From the NCBI GenBank assembly GCA_002507205.1, contig DAZF01000045.1, forward strand, positions 1-44,021: 44,021 bases of DNA, given 5' to 3'. The notes under the pieces were generated by a model. It was not told the DNA's origin. It worked only from the letters and a program-made list of their open reading frames with translations, and made no database searches. The translations under genes were made by a program, and so were the position numbers. Shown in pieces: positions 17,409 through 26,131 of this stretch (positions are counted from its first letter, which is position 1; each line of letters opens with the position of its first letter). This stretch comes from Methanolobus sp. UBA32. Its GTDB lineage: Archaea; Halobacteriota; Methanosarcinia; Methanosarcinales; Methanosarcinaceae.

Positions 17409-19250
17409 TTATCTATTAAGAATATCTGCAACTTCCCTTGCTGCGTCATCTTCACCAATGACAGTAACAAGGTCATCATACTCCAGGACAAGGTTACCAT
17501 TGGCAATATAGGACTTATCACCACGCCTTATCATTAGCAACAGACTGTTCTCAGGAAGCGATAAATCCTTTATGGCTTTGCCTGCAACCTTCGGGTTTGT
17601 GACCCTTACCTCAAGGATCTCTCCTTCTTCCCCCACCTCACACATAGAGAACATAGAGGGTTTTCCCACCATGTTATCCAGAACAAGAGCAGTTGTCATC
17701 TGAGGACTCATTGAACGGATAGATAGATCCCAGAACGCATGCAAATTCTCCACGTTGTTGACCCTTGCAACTATCTGGTCCTCTTTCAGGTTGAACTTGC
17801 TCTTGGCTATCTGAGATACTAAGAGATTCGTGTTATCCTGATTAGTTGTAGCAACCACATACTTGGCTTTCTCTATGCCTGCTGCCTTAAGGACATTGAT
17901 ATCCTCAGCATCCCCGTGAACCACACGTATACCCTGTTTCAACAGACGCTGGCATTTATCTTCGGAATTGTCTACTACAACGACATTCTCGCCTCGCTTC
18001 TCAAATCTCTCGGCCAGGATCTTACCGACCTCGCCCCCTCCAATAATAAGGATTTCCATAGGTATAACTCCTAAAAAATTAGCTACTCTTCTTGCTAAAG
18101 TACCGGTTGTTATGACTGTGATAATAACTGTCAGGAATACCAGTCCCACCAGCATCTGGCCACCGAGGATATTGAATGAATCCAGTTTGATGGCAAAATA
18201 GGTTGCAATAGATGCCGGTACAACACCCCTTGGACCTATGAATGAAATAAATAATTTCTCATTTCGTCTAAGATGAGAATTTACTGTAGAACCAAATACT
18301 GCCAGAGGACGAACCAGGACGATCAATAGCAAGACCACTATGATACCATTCACACCGATTCCGATAATGTCCTCGAACTTTAGCATGGCTGCAAGAAGGA
18401 TGAATATAATAGACAACATCAACATCACAAGATCAGATTTGAACTCTTTAAGAGCCTGCTTGTGAGGGATGTTGGATGTACCGGTGACTATTCCGAAAAC
18501 TGCAACCGCAAGGATACCTGATTCGTTGCCTAATAACTCAGATAGAACATAGGTGGTTATTACCATTGTTAAAGTAAATAGACGGGCAGTCTGGTCAGTA
18601 ACAAGAGACCCACTTGAAAGAAAACGTTTCAGGATGGTTCCACTTACCATACCTATAGCGATACCTATTGCAAGTCTCTGCAAAATAAAGACCACAGCGC
18701 TGAATCCAGTAAGCTGGGAAACTATCCACTCGAACATGAATGCTGCAAGGATGACGCTGGCTGCATCATTAAAAACACCTTCAATTTCAAGTATCTTACT
18801 GACTTTATGATTCACATGTATGTTTCTTACAAGAGGCGTTATCACTGTCGGACCGGTTGCAGCCACCAAAGCTCCGAAAAGTGCTGCAAGTTTTAGGGGA
18901 ACGTCTAACAGGGAATATGTAACCAGCGTTGCACCGATGAAAGTGATCAGAACACCGATAGTAGTTAATTTTAAAGCAGTCTTCTGTATAGGTCGAATGC
19001 TTTTAACATCAATATGCAGACCGCCGTCAAATACTATTACGGCAACTGAAAGAGATACAATAGCCGTAAGACCGTCACCGAACATATTCGGATCTATGAA
19101 ATTCAGTACTTCAGGACCAACAAGTATCCCTTCCAGCAGAAGGAACATAATAACAGGTACTTTGAAGTGTTTACTAAGTGTCTGGGCGACCATGCTCATG
19201 AAAAGCACAGAAACCACTATTTCCAGAAGGTATATCGAATCCACAACCAT
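17409..19250 (-). CDS. NhaP/CPA-type cation:proton antiporter with RCK (TrkA) domain
   Basis: A 613-residue membrane antiporter exchanging sodium or potassium for protons. About twelve membrane segments fill residues 5-390. The transport motif VFNDAASV (N161-D162) is the ND form typical of electroneutral CPA1 antiporters, and ATGPT and GPRGVVP (339-345) are also family features. A Rossmann RCK_N domain starts at GGGEVG (404-409), followed by a TrkA-C domain to the end; these usually sense NAD(H), ATP or cyclic-di-AMP. The last is notable because dacZ is in the window. ATG 19250 is 1 nt after ATGGAGC; GTG at 19244 has better spacing from GGAG and may be the true start. Confidence 0.9.
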   Translation of the reverse strand: MVVDSIYLLEIVVSVLFMSMVAQTLSKHFKVPVIMFLLLEGILVGPEVLNFIDPNMFGDGLTAIVSLSVAVIVFDGGLHIDVKSIRPIQKTALKLTTIGVLITFIGATLVTYSLLDVPLKLAALFGALVAATGPTVITPLVRNIHVNHKVSKILEIEGVFNDAASVILAAFMFEWIVSQLTGFSAVVFILQRLAIGIAIGMVSGTILKRFLSSGSLVTDQTARLFTLTMVITTYVLSELLGNESGILAVAVFGIVTGTSNIPHKQALKEFKSDLVMLMLSIIFILLAAMLKFEDIIGIGVNGIIVVLLLIVLVRPLAVFGSTVNSHLRRNEKLFISFIGPRGVVPASIATYFAIKLDSFNILGGQMLVGLVFLTVIITVITTGTLARRVANFLGVIPMEILIIGGGEVGKILAERFEKRGENVVVVDNSEDKCQRLLKQGIRVVHGDAEDINVLKAAGIEKAKYVVATTNQDNTNLLVSQIAKSKFNLKEDQIVARVNNVENLHAFWDLSIRSMSPQMTTALVLDNMVGKPSMFSMCEVGEEGEILEVRVTNPKVAGKAIKDLSLPENSLLLMIRRGDKSYIANGNLVLEYDDLVTVIGEDDAAREVADILNR

Positions 19251-19423
19251 GCTCCATGAGTATGCAAAATTATGCTTACGTGATTTTAATATATGTACTA
19301 TGTATTTTATTTATCTGATAGGACTATAGATATAAAACCCTGATGCAGGGAATAAAAAATAATTCCGGACCAATATAGCGTTATTGTACTATCGTAGTTT
19401 CCCATTGATAAAAATGTATTTGT

Positions 19424-19438
19424 CGAAATCATATATTT
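19424..19438 (+). promoter_or_regulatory. Candidate aldolase promoter (BRE + TATA)
   Basis: CGAAATC (19424-19430) followed by ATATATTT (19431-19438) resembles an archaeal BRE plus TATA box, about 100 nt before the aldolase start, giving a leader of roughly 75 nt. It lies in the 286-nt divergent region shared with the antiporter gene. Confidence 0.4.
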
Positions 19439-19536
19439 TTCTCCAGCCACACAATGATTAAAATAGAAAAACATGATTAAGGGTAGGTAGGAAACAAAAC
19501 GCTTATCGAATAACATTTTGAACTCGAGTGATTAAA

Positions 19537-20460
19537 ATGGTCTTAATAAAAGAAGAAGACATCAAAGTCCCATTAGATGTGCCGCAGGAAGCACGTGAGA
19601 CATACATTAAGAATTACATGGAGATTACCCGCGAAACCGGCAGGCTGATGCTATTTGCAGGTGACCAGAAAGTTGAACATCTAAACGATGATTTTTTCGG
19701 AGAGGGCATACCCTCAGATGACAACGACCCTGAGCACCTCTTTAAAATTGCTGCAAACTCAAATATAGGAGTCTTTGCCACACAGATGGGACTTATTGCC
19801 AGATATGGCATGGATTACCCTGATGTCCCATACCTTGTAAAGGTCAACTCCAAATCCCACCTTATTAAAACAGAGCAGGATGACCCATTCAGCAATCAGT
19901 GGTATGATATGCATCAAGTGGCCCAGTTCCGCGATAACTGTGGTCTGAAGATACTTGGTATTGGATACACAATATACCTTGGAAGCGAGTATGAAGCTGA
20001 AATGCTGCATCAGGCTGCACAGCTCATCTATACTGCACATAAGTATGGAATGATAACAGTACTCTGGATATATCCAAGAGGAAAAGCTGTGGAAAATGAG
20101 AAGGACCCACATCTCATTGCAGGTGCAACCGGTGTCGGGGCATGCCTGAACGCAGACTTTGTGAAGGTCAATTATCCAAAAGCAGAAGGCATGAAATCAG
20201 AAGAGGCATTCAGGGAAGCAGTCCTTGCAGCAGGAAGGACAAAAGTTGTTTGCGCGGGTGGTTCCAGCGACGATCCTGAAGCTTTCCTCAAGAAACTCTA
20301 TGCACAGATCCATGTCAGCGGTGCAGAGGGCAATGCAACGGGAAGGAACATACACCAAAGACCACTTGATGAAGCTATGAGGCTATGCAACGCCATCTAT
20401 GCCATTACCATCGAGGATGCGTCCGTTGAAGATGCATTGAATATCTACAACGGTGAATGA
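19537..20460 (+). CDS. fba: Archaeal class I fructose-bisphosphate aldolase (DhnA type)
   Basis: A 307-residue Schiff-base aldolase of the DhnA family, which condenses glyceraldehyde 3-phosphate and dihydroxyacetone phosphate to fructose 1,6-bisphosphate in gluconeogenesis. The Schiff-base lysine is K210 in FVKVNYP. Further features are FAGDQKVEH, TVLWIYPRGKA and VCAGGSS for phosphate binding. The related ADH synthases of the archaeal aromatic pathway are shorter (about 265 residues), so aldolase is preferred. The start is ATG 19537 just after GAGTGATT; an in-frame GTG at 19528 overlaps that element. It is a single gene ending in a hairpin, and the next step is provided by glpX at 3813. Confidence 0.87.
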   Translation: MVLIKEEDIKVPLDVPQEARETYIKNYMEITRETGRLMLFAGDQKVEHLNDDFFGEGIPSDDNDPEHLFKIAANSNIGVFATQMGLIARYGMDYPDVPYLVKVNSKSHLIKTEQDDPFSNQWYDMHQVAQFRDNCGLKILGIGYTIYLGSEYEAEMLHQAAQLIYTAHKYGMITVLWIYPRGKAVENEKDPHLIAGATGVGACLNADFVKVNYPKAEGMKSEEAFREAVLAAGRTKVVCAGGSSDDPEAFLKKLYAQIHVSGAEGNATGRNIHQRPLDEAMRLCNAIYAITIEDASVEDALNIYNGE

Positions 20461-20486
20461 ATTCGTAGTTAAGGTTTTTAGTTAAA

Positions 20487-20520
20487 ATGGGCACTGACTT
20501 GCCCATATTGCCCTTTTTCA
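20487..20520. terminator. Hairpin terminator between convergent genes
   Basis: ATGGGCA (20487-20493), a 6-nt loop, then TGCCCAT (20500-20506) form a perfect 7-bp stem, followed by ATTGCCCTTTTTC. It lies 27 nt after the aldolase stop and before the end of the convergent gene. Confidence 0.6.
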
Positions 20521-20600
20521 AATAACATTTTATATTGCAAAGCCAAAAAGTATTAAAAATAGTTGGTAAGGTGTTTGCAAAACAAACACCATACAGGTTA

Positions 20601-21188
20601 CTAATTGCAGGAACAATCGAAATCGAATCCCAGCAGGAAAGTACCTGTTCCGTGGAGATTGTCAAGTCCCATCTTTCCCTTAAGATACTCATCGCTTGGA
20701 GGAGAAGGAGATGCGAGCACTACATTACACACCTTGTCCACACACTCGACTTCCTCGCAGGGTTTCGGTGGCAATACAACTATCAATGGATCTTTCTTAG
20801 CATCCATCTTTTTGAGGACACTTGTATCATATATGACAATATTGCCGATAACAAGTTTATCTTTGCAGGATTTCATTTCTTCAAGTTTGGCCTCATCATC
20901 AAGGTCCTGACCTACAACACACTCGTTGTGCATGAGAATTACATTAGGGCCTTCGGGCCAGCTGAAATCCATATTGGTGGTAAAAGCAAAGATCACATCA
21001 TTTTTAAGGACTGCTTTTACACCTTTATTATCACCCCTGCCAAGTCCCATCAGGGTCATCTCATCAGCTTTTTTCTCAAGTTCCCTGATAATCTCACGGT
21101 CCTCCTCATTAAGTAAAAGTGTAGTTCCTACACCCTTCATACTGATGATGCTAGTTTTTACATTTTCTATGATCTCATCATTTTCCAT
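20601..21188 (-). CDS. Uncharacterised protein with Cys-rich C-terminus
   Basis: I do not recognise this 195-residue protein. It has a good ribosome binding site (GAAGGGG, 5 nt before ATG 21188). The N-terminal half is charged and helical (LLLNEEDREIIRELEKKADE), then a compact alpha/beta part (VILMHNECVVGQDLDD, GNIVIYDTSVLKKM). The last 60 residues hold several cysteines (PCEEVECVDKVC and a final DFDCSCN), which might bind a metal or iron-sulfur cluster. There is no signal peptide or membrane segment. It lies between the aldolase gene and the second RPA operon, on the same strand as the latter, 121 nt downstream of it. Confidence 0.6.
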   Translation of the reverse strand: MENDEIIENVKTSIISMKGVGTTLLLNEEDREIIRELEKKADEMTLMGLGRGDNKGVKAVLKNDVIFAFTTNMDFSWPEGPNVILMHNECVVGQDLDDEAKLEEMKSCKDKLVIGNIVIYDTSVLKKMDAKKDPLIVVLPPKPCEEVECVDKVCNVVLASPSPPSDEYLKGKMGLDNLHGTGTFLLGFDFDCSCN

Positions 21189-21309
21189 GAATACCCCTTC
21201 TTTGATAAAATGTACATTTAATATGTTGAATTAGTTATCAGGTCTAATATTCTTGCATATTTAAGTATATCGCCATGTAAAAAAGCCTTAAGCAAATAAA
21301 TAGCCGGCT

Positions 21310-22188
21310 TCAGTGTATAACCTTGAAAAAACCTGCGCGAGGTTCATAAATATGCCCTTTTGACAATAAAGACTTTAATGTGGAATCAGCAATGTTACCC
21401 GGTATATTTTGAGAAACTGCTTTTCCAATATATTCCGAATAATCAAAACCAGACCCATCATCAAGAGTTTCAAGAATTGACTGGACGATAGATTCATAAT
21501 CCGTTTCTTTTTCAGGCTTATCAAGTGATGCCCCTATAGAACAAAGAGCTTTTTTGAGAACGCACCTTAAGGAATCATAGTATTCCTTATCCTTGTGGTA
21601 ATAATCCAATGAAAGACACATACCGCTTGCAAGTGTCTGCAGGATACCGCACGATTCCATCCTGTCCGACAGTTTTTCAGTTCCAGGGCCTGATGAGAAG
21701 AATCGTTCAAACGCATCCAGACGCTCAAGGGTCATTTCCGCCGTGTCCACTATCCACCTATCACGTACAGACTCATCGACATAGTTGATTTCCTCCGGAC
21801 GCAGGGATACATAAACAGAACCATCCCCTGGCTCATAGGAACGAACCTTACCAAGAACCATTACATATGAAGGAACACTCACAGTTGATAGAAAAATCGA
21901 TGCTTCCGGCTGATAACTGCCAGCGTAAACTGTAAAAGCCCCTGTCGGATCAGATATACGTGCCCTCCATAGTTCTTTTTCACTCCCGTTCTGGTCAGAG
22001 AGCCTGTCTACTTCCGTGATCACACCCACCACAAAGACCCGGTTAACTTTCAGCCCTGTGGGACTTATAAGGAAATTAGGAGAATAGACTTCCTGATTCC
22101 CGGGTAAAGAGGAATTTGAATATAAATTAAAACGTGAATCGTTGAATTCCTGTGCGAACATTCTGTGTGCTACTTCTCTTTCAACCAT
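21310..22188 (-). CDS. RPA-associated protein (COG3390), second copy
   Basis: A 292-residue paralogue of the gene at 15770. Shared landmarks are REVAHRMFAQEF, LISPTGLKVNRVFVVGVI, RARISDPTGAFTVYAG and SLRPEEINYVDE. It is about 100 residues longer, with an acidic helical C-terminal extension (ESIVQSILETLDDGSGFDYS) that ends in a possible winged-helix-like segment (TLKSLLSKGHIYEPR). Its ATG shares one base with the TAA of the preceding RPA gene, so translation is coupled. The extension distinguishes this pair from the first. Confidence 0.85.
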   Translation of the reverse strand: MVEREVAHRMFAQEFNDSRFNLYSNSSLPGNQEVYSPNFLISPTGLKVNRVFVVGVITEVDRLSDQNGSEKELWRARISDPTGAFTVYAGSYQPEASIFLSTVSVPSYVMVLGKVRSYEPGDGSVYVSLRPEEINYVDESVRDRWIVDTAEMTLERLDAFERFFSSGPGTEKLSDRMESCGILQTLASGMCLSLDYYHKDKEYYDSLRCVLKKALCSIGASLDKPEKETDYESIVQSILETLDDGSGFDYSEYIGKAVSQNIPGNIADSTLKSLLSKGHIYEPRAGFFKVIH

Positions 22189-23495
22189 TACTCATCACAC
22201 CCATTGCCTATCTTTTCCAGAAGCTGACCCATACGTTCCTTAAGGTCATTCTCCGGAGCCCAGACTGATTTGGCTACCAGAGATACACCGAATTCGTTCT
22301 TTGAAGAATTACCACGGGCTGCAAGATATTTGCCGGTCAGTACCTTTCTCATATCCTCGAATACCGAATCACTGGCCATTGAGACCTGAGCCATTTTTTC
22401 CGCATCGTACATGCTTTTTCCATAAATGGCTTCGGAAAGCTCACGGTTAAGCATCAAGTGAACGGCACCCGTACCATCATCGAGAATTGCCTTTATACGC
22501 ATATCCATCAGGCATTCCACTTCCCCATGGGAACGACATATGGATTTTTGTGTAACGCGATTACACACAGGACATCTTTCGATAAGACCGGAACCTGGCC
22601 TGATGGAAATTATATTCCCCCTGACAGTTATATCGAACATACCTTCTTTTTCAAGAACCTGTTCAATAGCTAAAGGTGAACTTGATCTGTTTACAGATTC
22701 AAGGGTAAATGGCAGATCCTCAGTAGATTCCACCGGTTCAATAGAAGTATTCTCATTGAAGTTGATGGATGGCAAACCCCTGAATATCCTTACAGCAGCA
22801 CCTTCAAAACGAATATAGCTACCTATATCAAGTGCTCCCAAGGGAACCCATGCTGTAAATGGGAGTTTTGCAGTCTCGTCTGCAATGACACCTTCCACAA
22901 CAGTTACTTCCTCTCCTTTTAGCATGATTTCCCTGTGATACATCTCGACTATGAGTACCAAAGAACTAGCAAGAACATCAGCAGGAACAATTTCATCCAG
23001 TTTCTTGAGATTGGAATGTGACATTTGCTCTATATCAGGGAGCTCGACGTCCTGCAAATATGTAATTGTACACCTTTTACCAAAATACAGCTCAGGACGG
23101 TTATTCCACAAACGGGTATATGCATTACTGATCGAAATAGCATCCCCGGACTTTAGAGACATATCATCCCAACATGTAAAAGAACAAATACCAGTATCAT
23201 CGCCCAGGGTTCCTGAGAATATAGTCTTTTTCTCTCCCTGTATTGACACCTTTTTTTCAATTATATCGATAATACGACCCTTTATATCAATTCCATTCAA
23301 TCCCGGAGAAAGGTCTTTTACCTTTACAGAATTATAAGAAACTGCTGCATATTTAGATTTTAAGATTCTTTTCGCTTCATCAAGAGGAACGCGATATTTA
23401 AGGAGCTTGTCCAGTTCCTTACTAATCTCCTCCTTGTTAATAGTTCCAAGCGCCATGGTTAATTCTTCGATATGCGGCGCAATTTTTTCGTCCAT
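22188..23495 (-). CDS. Replication protein A, second copy, larger form
   Basis: A 435-residue single-stranded DNA-binding protein. After a helical N-terminus (residues 1-50) there appear to be three OB-folds: about 58-145 (NGIDIKGRIIDIIEKK), about 160-260 (TVVEGVIADETAKLPFTAW) and about 285-400. The third carries the zinc finger CPVC plus C and H in KSICRSHGE. The first copy at 16337 seems to have two OB-folds, so the two RPAs are not simple duplicates. GGAGATTCC lies before ATG 23495. The gene diverges from the flavodoxin-like gene. Confidence 0.86.
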   Translation of the reverse strand: MDEKIAPHIEELTMALGTINKEEISKELDKLLKYRVPLDEAKRILKSKYAAVSYNSVKVKDLSPGLNGIDIKGRIIDIIEKKVSIQGEKKTIFSGTLGDDTGICSFTCWDDMSLKSGDAISISNAYTRLWNNRPELYFGKRCTITYLQDVELPDIEQMSHSNLKKLDEIVPADVLASSLVLIVEMYHREIMLKGEEVTVVEGVIADETAKLPFTAWVPLGALDIGSYIRFEGAAVRIFRGLPSINFNENTSIEPVESTEDLPFTLESVNRSSSPLAIEQVLEKEGMFDITVRGNIISIRPGSGLIERCPVCNRVTQKSICRSHGEVECLMDMRIKAILDDGTGAVHLMLNRELSEAIYGKSMYDAEKMAQVSMASDSVFEDMRKVLTGKYLAARGNSSKNEFGVSLVAKSVWAPENDLKERMGQLLEKIGNGCDE

Positions 23496-23691
23496 AAGGA
23501 ATCTCCATTATTTGAAGTAGGTAATATTGTATTTCCTGATTGGCAATAAAGATAACCTTTTCATAAAGATATTGGCCCTTGCCATCAAATACTGGAAATG
23601 TTTAATAATAAGCAAACAGCATATTCTTAAAAAGGATTTTGAAACTATTTAAAGCCAATAATAGAATACAAATAAATGGGGAGTAAGGAAA

Positions 23692-24126
23692 ATGCCAAAA
23701 CTTGCAATCATATACCTTAGCACGCAGGGAAGCACAAAAATGATGGCAGAGGCCATTGCAAAAGGAGCACGTGAAAAACATGTGGATGTCGACATAGATA
23801 ATTTCTATGAATGGGATCCGGCAGACATAAGCAAGTATGATGCTATTTGTATTGGTTCTTCAACGTTCTATTATACAATGCTTGAGCCAATTGCCAAATT
23901 CATAGACAAGCTCATAGAAATAGGTATTGAAGGAAAGATCGGTGCTGCTTTTGGCTCTTATGGATGGAGTGGAGAAGCTCCTGTAATGATTGCTGAGAAA
24001 CTAAGGAAAGCAGGAGTAGATGTCATAGACCCTGTCCTAAGGATTCAGTATGTACCAAATGAAAAAGACCTGGCAGAATGTATGAGACTTGGAAAGGACC
24101 TGGCAAAGAAGATGAAAAAAAAGTAA
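23692..24126 (+). CDS. Flavodoxin-like protein
   Basis: A 144-residue FMN-binding flavodoxin fold. The phosphate-binding loop is STQGSTKMMA (about residues 10-19), with isoalloxazine-contact loops GSSTFYYTM and GSYGWSGEAP. It resembles the C-terminal flavodoxin domain of FprA-type flavodiiron proteins but stands alone, without the metallo-beta-lactamase domain. It probably carries electrons in the cytosol, possibly in oxygen or iron stress, but the partner is not known. GGGGAGTAAGG precedes the ATG. It is likely monocistronic, followed by a T-run and a small hairpin. Confidence 0.85.
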   Translation: MPKLAIIYLSTQGSTKMMAEAIAKGAREKHVDVDIDNFYEWDPADISKYDAICIGSSTFYYTMLEPIAKFIDKLIEIGIEGKIGAAFGSYGWSGEAPVMIAEKLRKAGVDVIDPVLRIQYVPNEKDLAECMRLGKDLAKKMKKK

Positions 24127-24183
24127 TTATAAAAACCAAATGGTCTGATGAGATAGCCCTGATAAGATAAATCTGATTTTTTT

Positions 24184-24222
24184 CACATTGAAAATGTGTT
24201 AATAAACTATATATAGTTTATT
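24184..24222 (+). promoter_or_regulatory. 22-bp perfect palindrome over the histone TATA box
   Basis: Bases 24201-24222 are a perfect palindrome, AATAAACTATA followed by its exact complement. It contains a TATA-like core (ACTATATATAG) about 70 nt before the histone ATG. A short hairpin CACATT-GAA-AATGTG (24184-24198) lies just upstream, after a T-run that may end the flavodoxin transcript. The palindrome could be an operator covering the promoter. Confidence 0.45.
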
Positions 24223-24283
24223 TTGCTAATTAACAGGTGAAATTGAACTAAATTTAAATTATAAGACACATAAGAGGATATTT

Positions 24284-24496
24284 ATGACAATAATACCATT
24301 TGCACCTATTGAGAGAGTTATAAGAAACGCAGGAGCACAAAGAGTTAGTGAATCTGCTGGAATGGCACTTACCGAAATCCTTGAAGAATTCGGACTTGAG
24401 ATCTCCAGGGAAGCCATCAAGCTTGCTGAGCATGCCGGCAGAAAGACTGTAAAAGCTGAAGATATAAAGCTCGCAAAAGATATGCTGGGTAAGTAA
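24284..24496 (+). CDS. Archaeal histone
   Basis: A 70-residue histone-fold protein that dimerises and wraps DNA. The three-helix pattern is clear: PFAPIERVIRNAGAQRVS, then SAGMALTEILEEFGLEISRE, then KLAEHAGRKTVKAEDIKLAK. The length is that of HMfA/HMfB-type archaeal histones. GAGGAT lies before ATG 24284, and the promoter region holds a 22-bp palindrome. A T-rich stretch (about 24501-24525) after the stop probably ends the transcript. It is a single gene. Confidence 0.96.
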   Translation: MTIIPFAPIERVIRNAGAQRVSESAGMALTEILEEFGLEISREAIKLAEHAGRKTVKAEDIKLAKDMLGK

Positions 24497-24548
24497 TACC
24501 CATTTTATTTTCTATTTTTTTCACATCAAAAATGATGCATTGAAGGCA

Positions 24549-25052
24549 TCAGATAAGGTATAAAAGGCTTATTCCTGTCAATGTGACAACACTTACCACC
24601 AATCCGGCTATAAGAACGCCTGCAAGTATCGCAAGCAGGGCATGCCTGAACTTGATACCGAAAACAAAGGCTGCTGCACATCCGGTCCATGCACCTGTAA
24701 CAGGGAGAGGAATTGCAACAAATATAGTTAATGCAAGGGTACCGTATTTTTCGAACCTCGCAGAATGATTTCGCTGAGTTCTGCCAAATAGCCATGTAAA
24801 GAATTTATCAAATATAACATACCTTCGGAGATACTTTGAAACCGGATCAAGATACAGAAGTAATGGGACCACCGGTATCATGTTACCCAACACTGCAAAC
24901 AAATACGCAGCAATGGGATTCATTTCATAGATCCCCAGAGCAATGGGTATAGCGCCCCTTAACTCAAATATTGGAAGGGCACCAATAATAACTGTAGCAA
25001 GCCAGTGTGGTACTGAAGAAAGTAACTCCAGCACCAGTGCTTCAAGGTTCAC
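24549..25052 (-). CDS. COG2426 family membrane protein (putative small multidrug exporter)
   Basis: A 167-residue integral membrane protein with about five hydrophobic segments and the family landmarks IIGALPIFELRGAIP, GNMIPVVPLLLYLDPV and FVAIPLPVTGAWTGC. The family (PF06695) is annotated as putative small multidrug export protein; the substrate is unproven. Translation starts at GTG 25052, whose last bases overlap the rfcS stop (GTGA), so it is translationally coupled to the clamp-loader gene. That pairing looks positional rather than functional. Confidence 0.8.
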   Translation of the reverse strand: MNLEALVLELLSSVPHWLATVIIGALPIFELRGAIPIALGIYEMNPIAAYLFAVLGNMIPVVPLLLYLDPVSKYLRRYVIFDKFFTWLFGRTQRNHSARFEKYGTLALTIFVAIPLPVTGAWTGCAAAFVFGIKFRHALLAILAGVLIAGLVVSVVTLTGISLLYLI

Positions 25053-26011
25053 TGATATTCCTTTCCTGACAGTGCAAAGTGTGCCAGCAGGGATTCAAGC
25101 TGTATTCTCTCATTTGCACCTTCTGTTAACCGGAAGTCGATCTCACCGATGACATCTATCAGTTCAACCATCCTTTTCTCAGGAAGCTCTATCTCAAAGA
25201 TAGCCCGGTATATCTGTCCGACAACATCCTCACCTGAAAGACCCTGCTCAAGCAGAAGAGTATCAAGGTGTTTTCGGGCAGCGCTGAAATTACCTTCAAG
25301 TGCGGTATTTATAAGTTCACGGACCTGCTCAGGACGGGCTGTTGCAGTGATCTTGTATATTGCATCCTTATGAATAGTGTCTTCAACCAGAGCTGCTGCC
25401 TGGAGGGCATTAATTGCCTTTCTCATATCACCCTGGGCAACATACTTGATCGCATCCACACCGTCGTCTGCTATATCCAGACCTTCATTCTGTGCTACAA
25501 ACCGCACACGTTCGGCAACAGCTTCATCTGCAAGCGGACGGAACCTGTAAACAGCACATCTGGACTGGATAGGTTCAATGATCTTGGACGAGTAATTGCA
25601 TGAAAGAATGAAACGGCAGTTATTGGTATAACGCTCCATTGTACGTCTGAGGGCCGACTGGGCATCTGACGTAAGTGCATCAGCTTCATCAAGGAAAATT
25701 ATCTTGAAATCTGCACCGCCTATTGGTGTTGTTTTCGCAAAGTTTTTGATCTTTGTCCTGACAACATCGATACCCCGCTCATCGGAAGCATTGAGTTCCG
25801 TGAAGTTCTCACGCCATGAATCTCCAAAAAGCTCACGTGCAATAGATACGGAAGTTGCCGTTTTTCCAACTCCCGGAGGACCTGAGAAAAGAAGATGTGG
25901 AAGGTTTCTCGTTTTTATGTACGATTTGAGCCTTTCTACAGTCTCTTTCTGGCCGACCACGTCATCGAGCTTAAAGGGCCTATACTTTTCAATCCATATC
26001 TCTTCTTTAAT
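25049..26011 (-). CDS. rfcS: Replication factor C small subunit, apparent ATT start
   Basis: Clamp-loader AAA+ ATPase that loads PCNA at primer ends. Walker A GPPGVGKT (44-51), Walker B with DEAD (108-111), the SRC motif (150-152) and IWIEKYRP at the N-terminus are all present. The product is 320 residues if translation begins at ATT 26011-26009. That codon occupies the position of the usual initiator (family N-terminus MKEEIWIEKYRP; here IKEEIWIEKYRP) and sits exactly 6 nt after GGAGGG. The only conventional start in frame, TTG 26047, would add twelve unrelated residues (LECTLLCGG) and translate through the ribosome binding site. An AUU initiator is therefore inferred. The large subunit is not in the window. 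Confidence 0.9.
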   Translation of the reverse strand: MKEEIWIEKYRPFKLDDVVGQKETVERLKSYIKTRNLPHLLFSGPPGVGKTATSVSIARELFGDSWRENFTELNASDERGIDVVRTKIKNFAKTTPIGGADFKIIFLDEADALTSDAQSALRRTMERYTNNCRFILSCNYSSKIIEPIQSRCAVYRFRPLADEAVAERVRFVAQNEGLDIADDGVDAIKYVAQGDMRKAINALQAAALVEDTIHKDAIYKITATARPEQVRELINTALEGNFSAARKHLDTLLLEQGLSGEDVVGQIYRAIFEIELPEKRMVELIDVIGEIDFRLTEGANERIQLESLLAHFALSGKEYQ

Positions 26012-26080
26012 TTCAAACCCTCCGCATAAAAGTGTACATTCCAGCAATAATAGGAAGATGTAGTTTTTTAAGTTTTCGTA

Positions 26081-26127
26081 AATAAAAAAGATACAGGATT
26101 TAATGCCAGATAAGGCATTTCCTGTAT
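26081..26127 (-). terminator. rnf operon terminator
   Basis: ATACAGGA (26091-26098) pairs with TCCTGTAT (26120-26127), and inside it AATGCC (26102-26107) pairs with GGCATT (26114-26119) around a 6-nt loop. On the minus strand the hairpin is followed by CUUUUUUAUUU. It lies just past the last gene of the rnf operon and before rfcS. Confidence 0.8.
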
Positions 26128-26131
26128 GAGT

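Noticed and set aside
19537..20460. Alternative call as ADH synthase of the archaeal aromatic amino acid pathway
   Set aside because: The protein is about 40 residues longer than that subfamily and has the DhnA-type aldolase landmarks; no aromatic-pathway gene is nearby.
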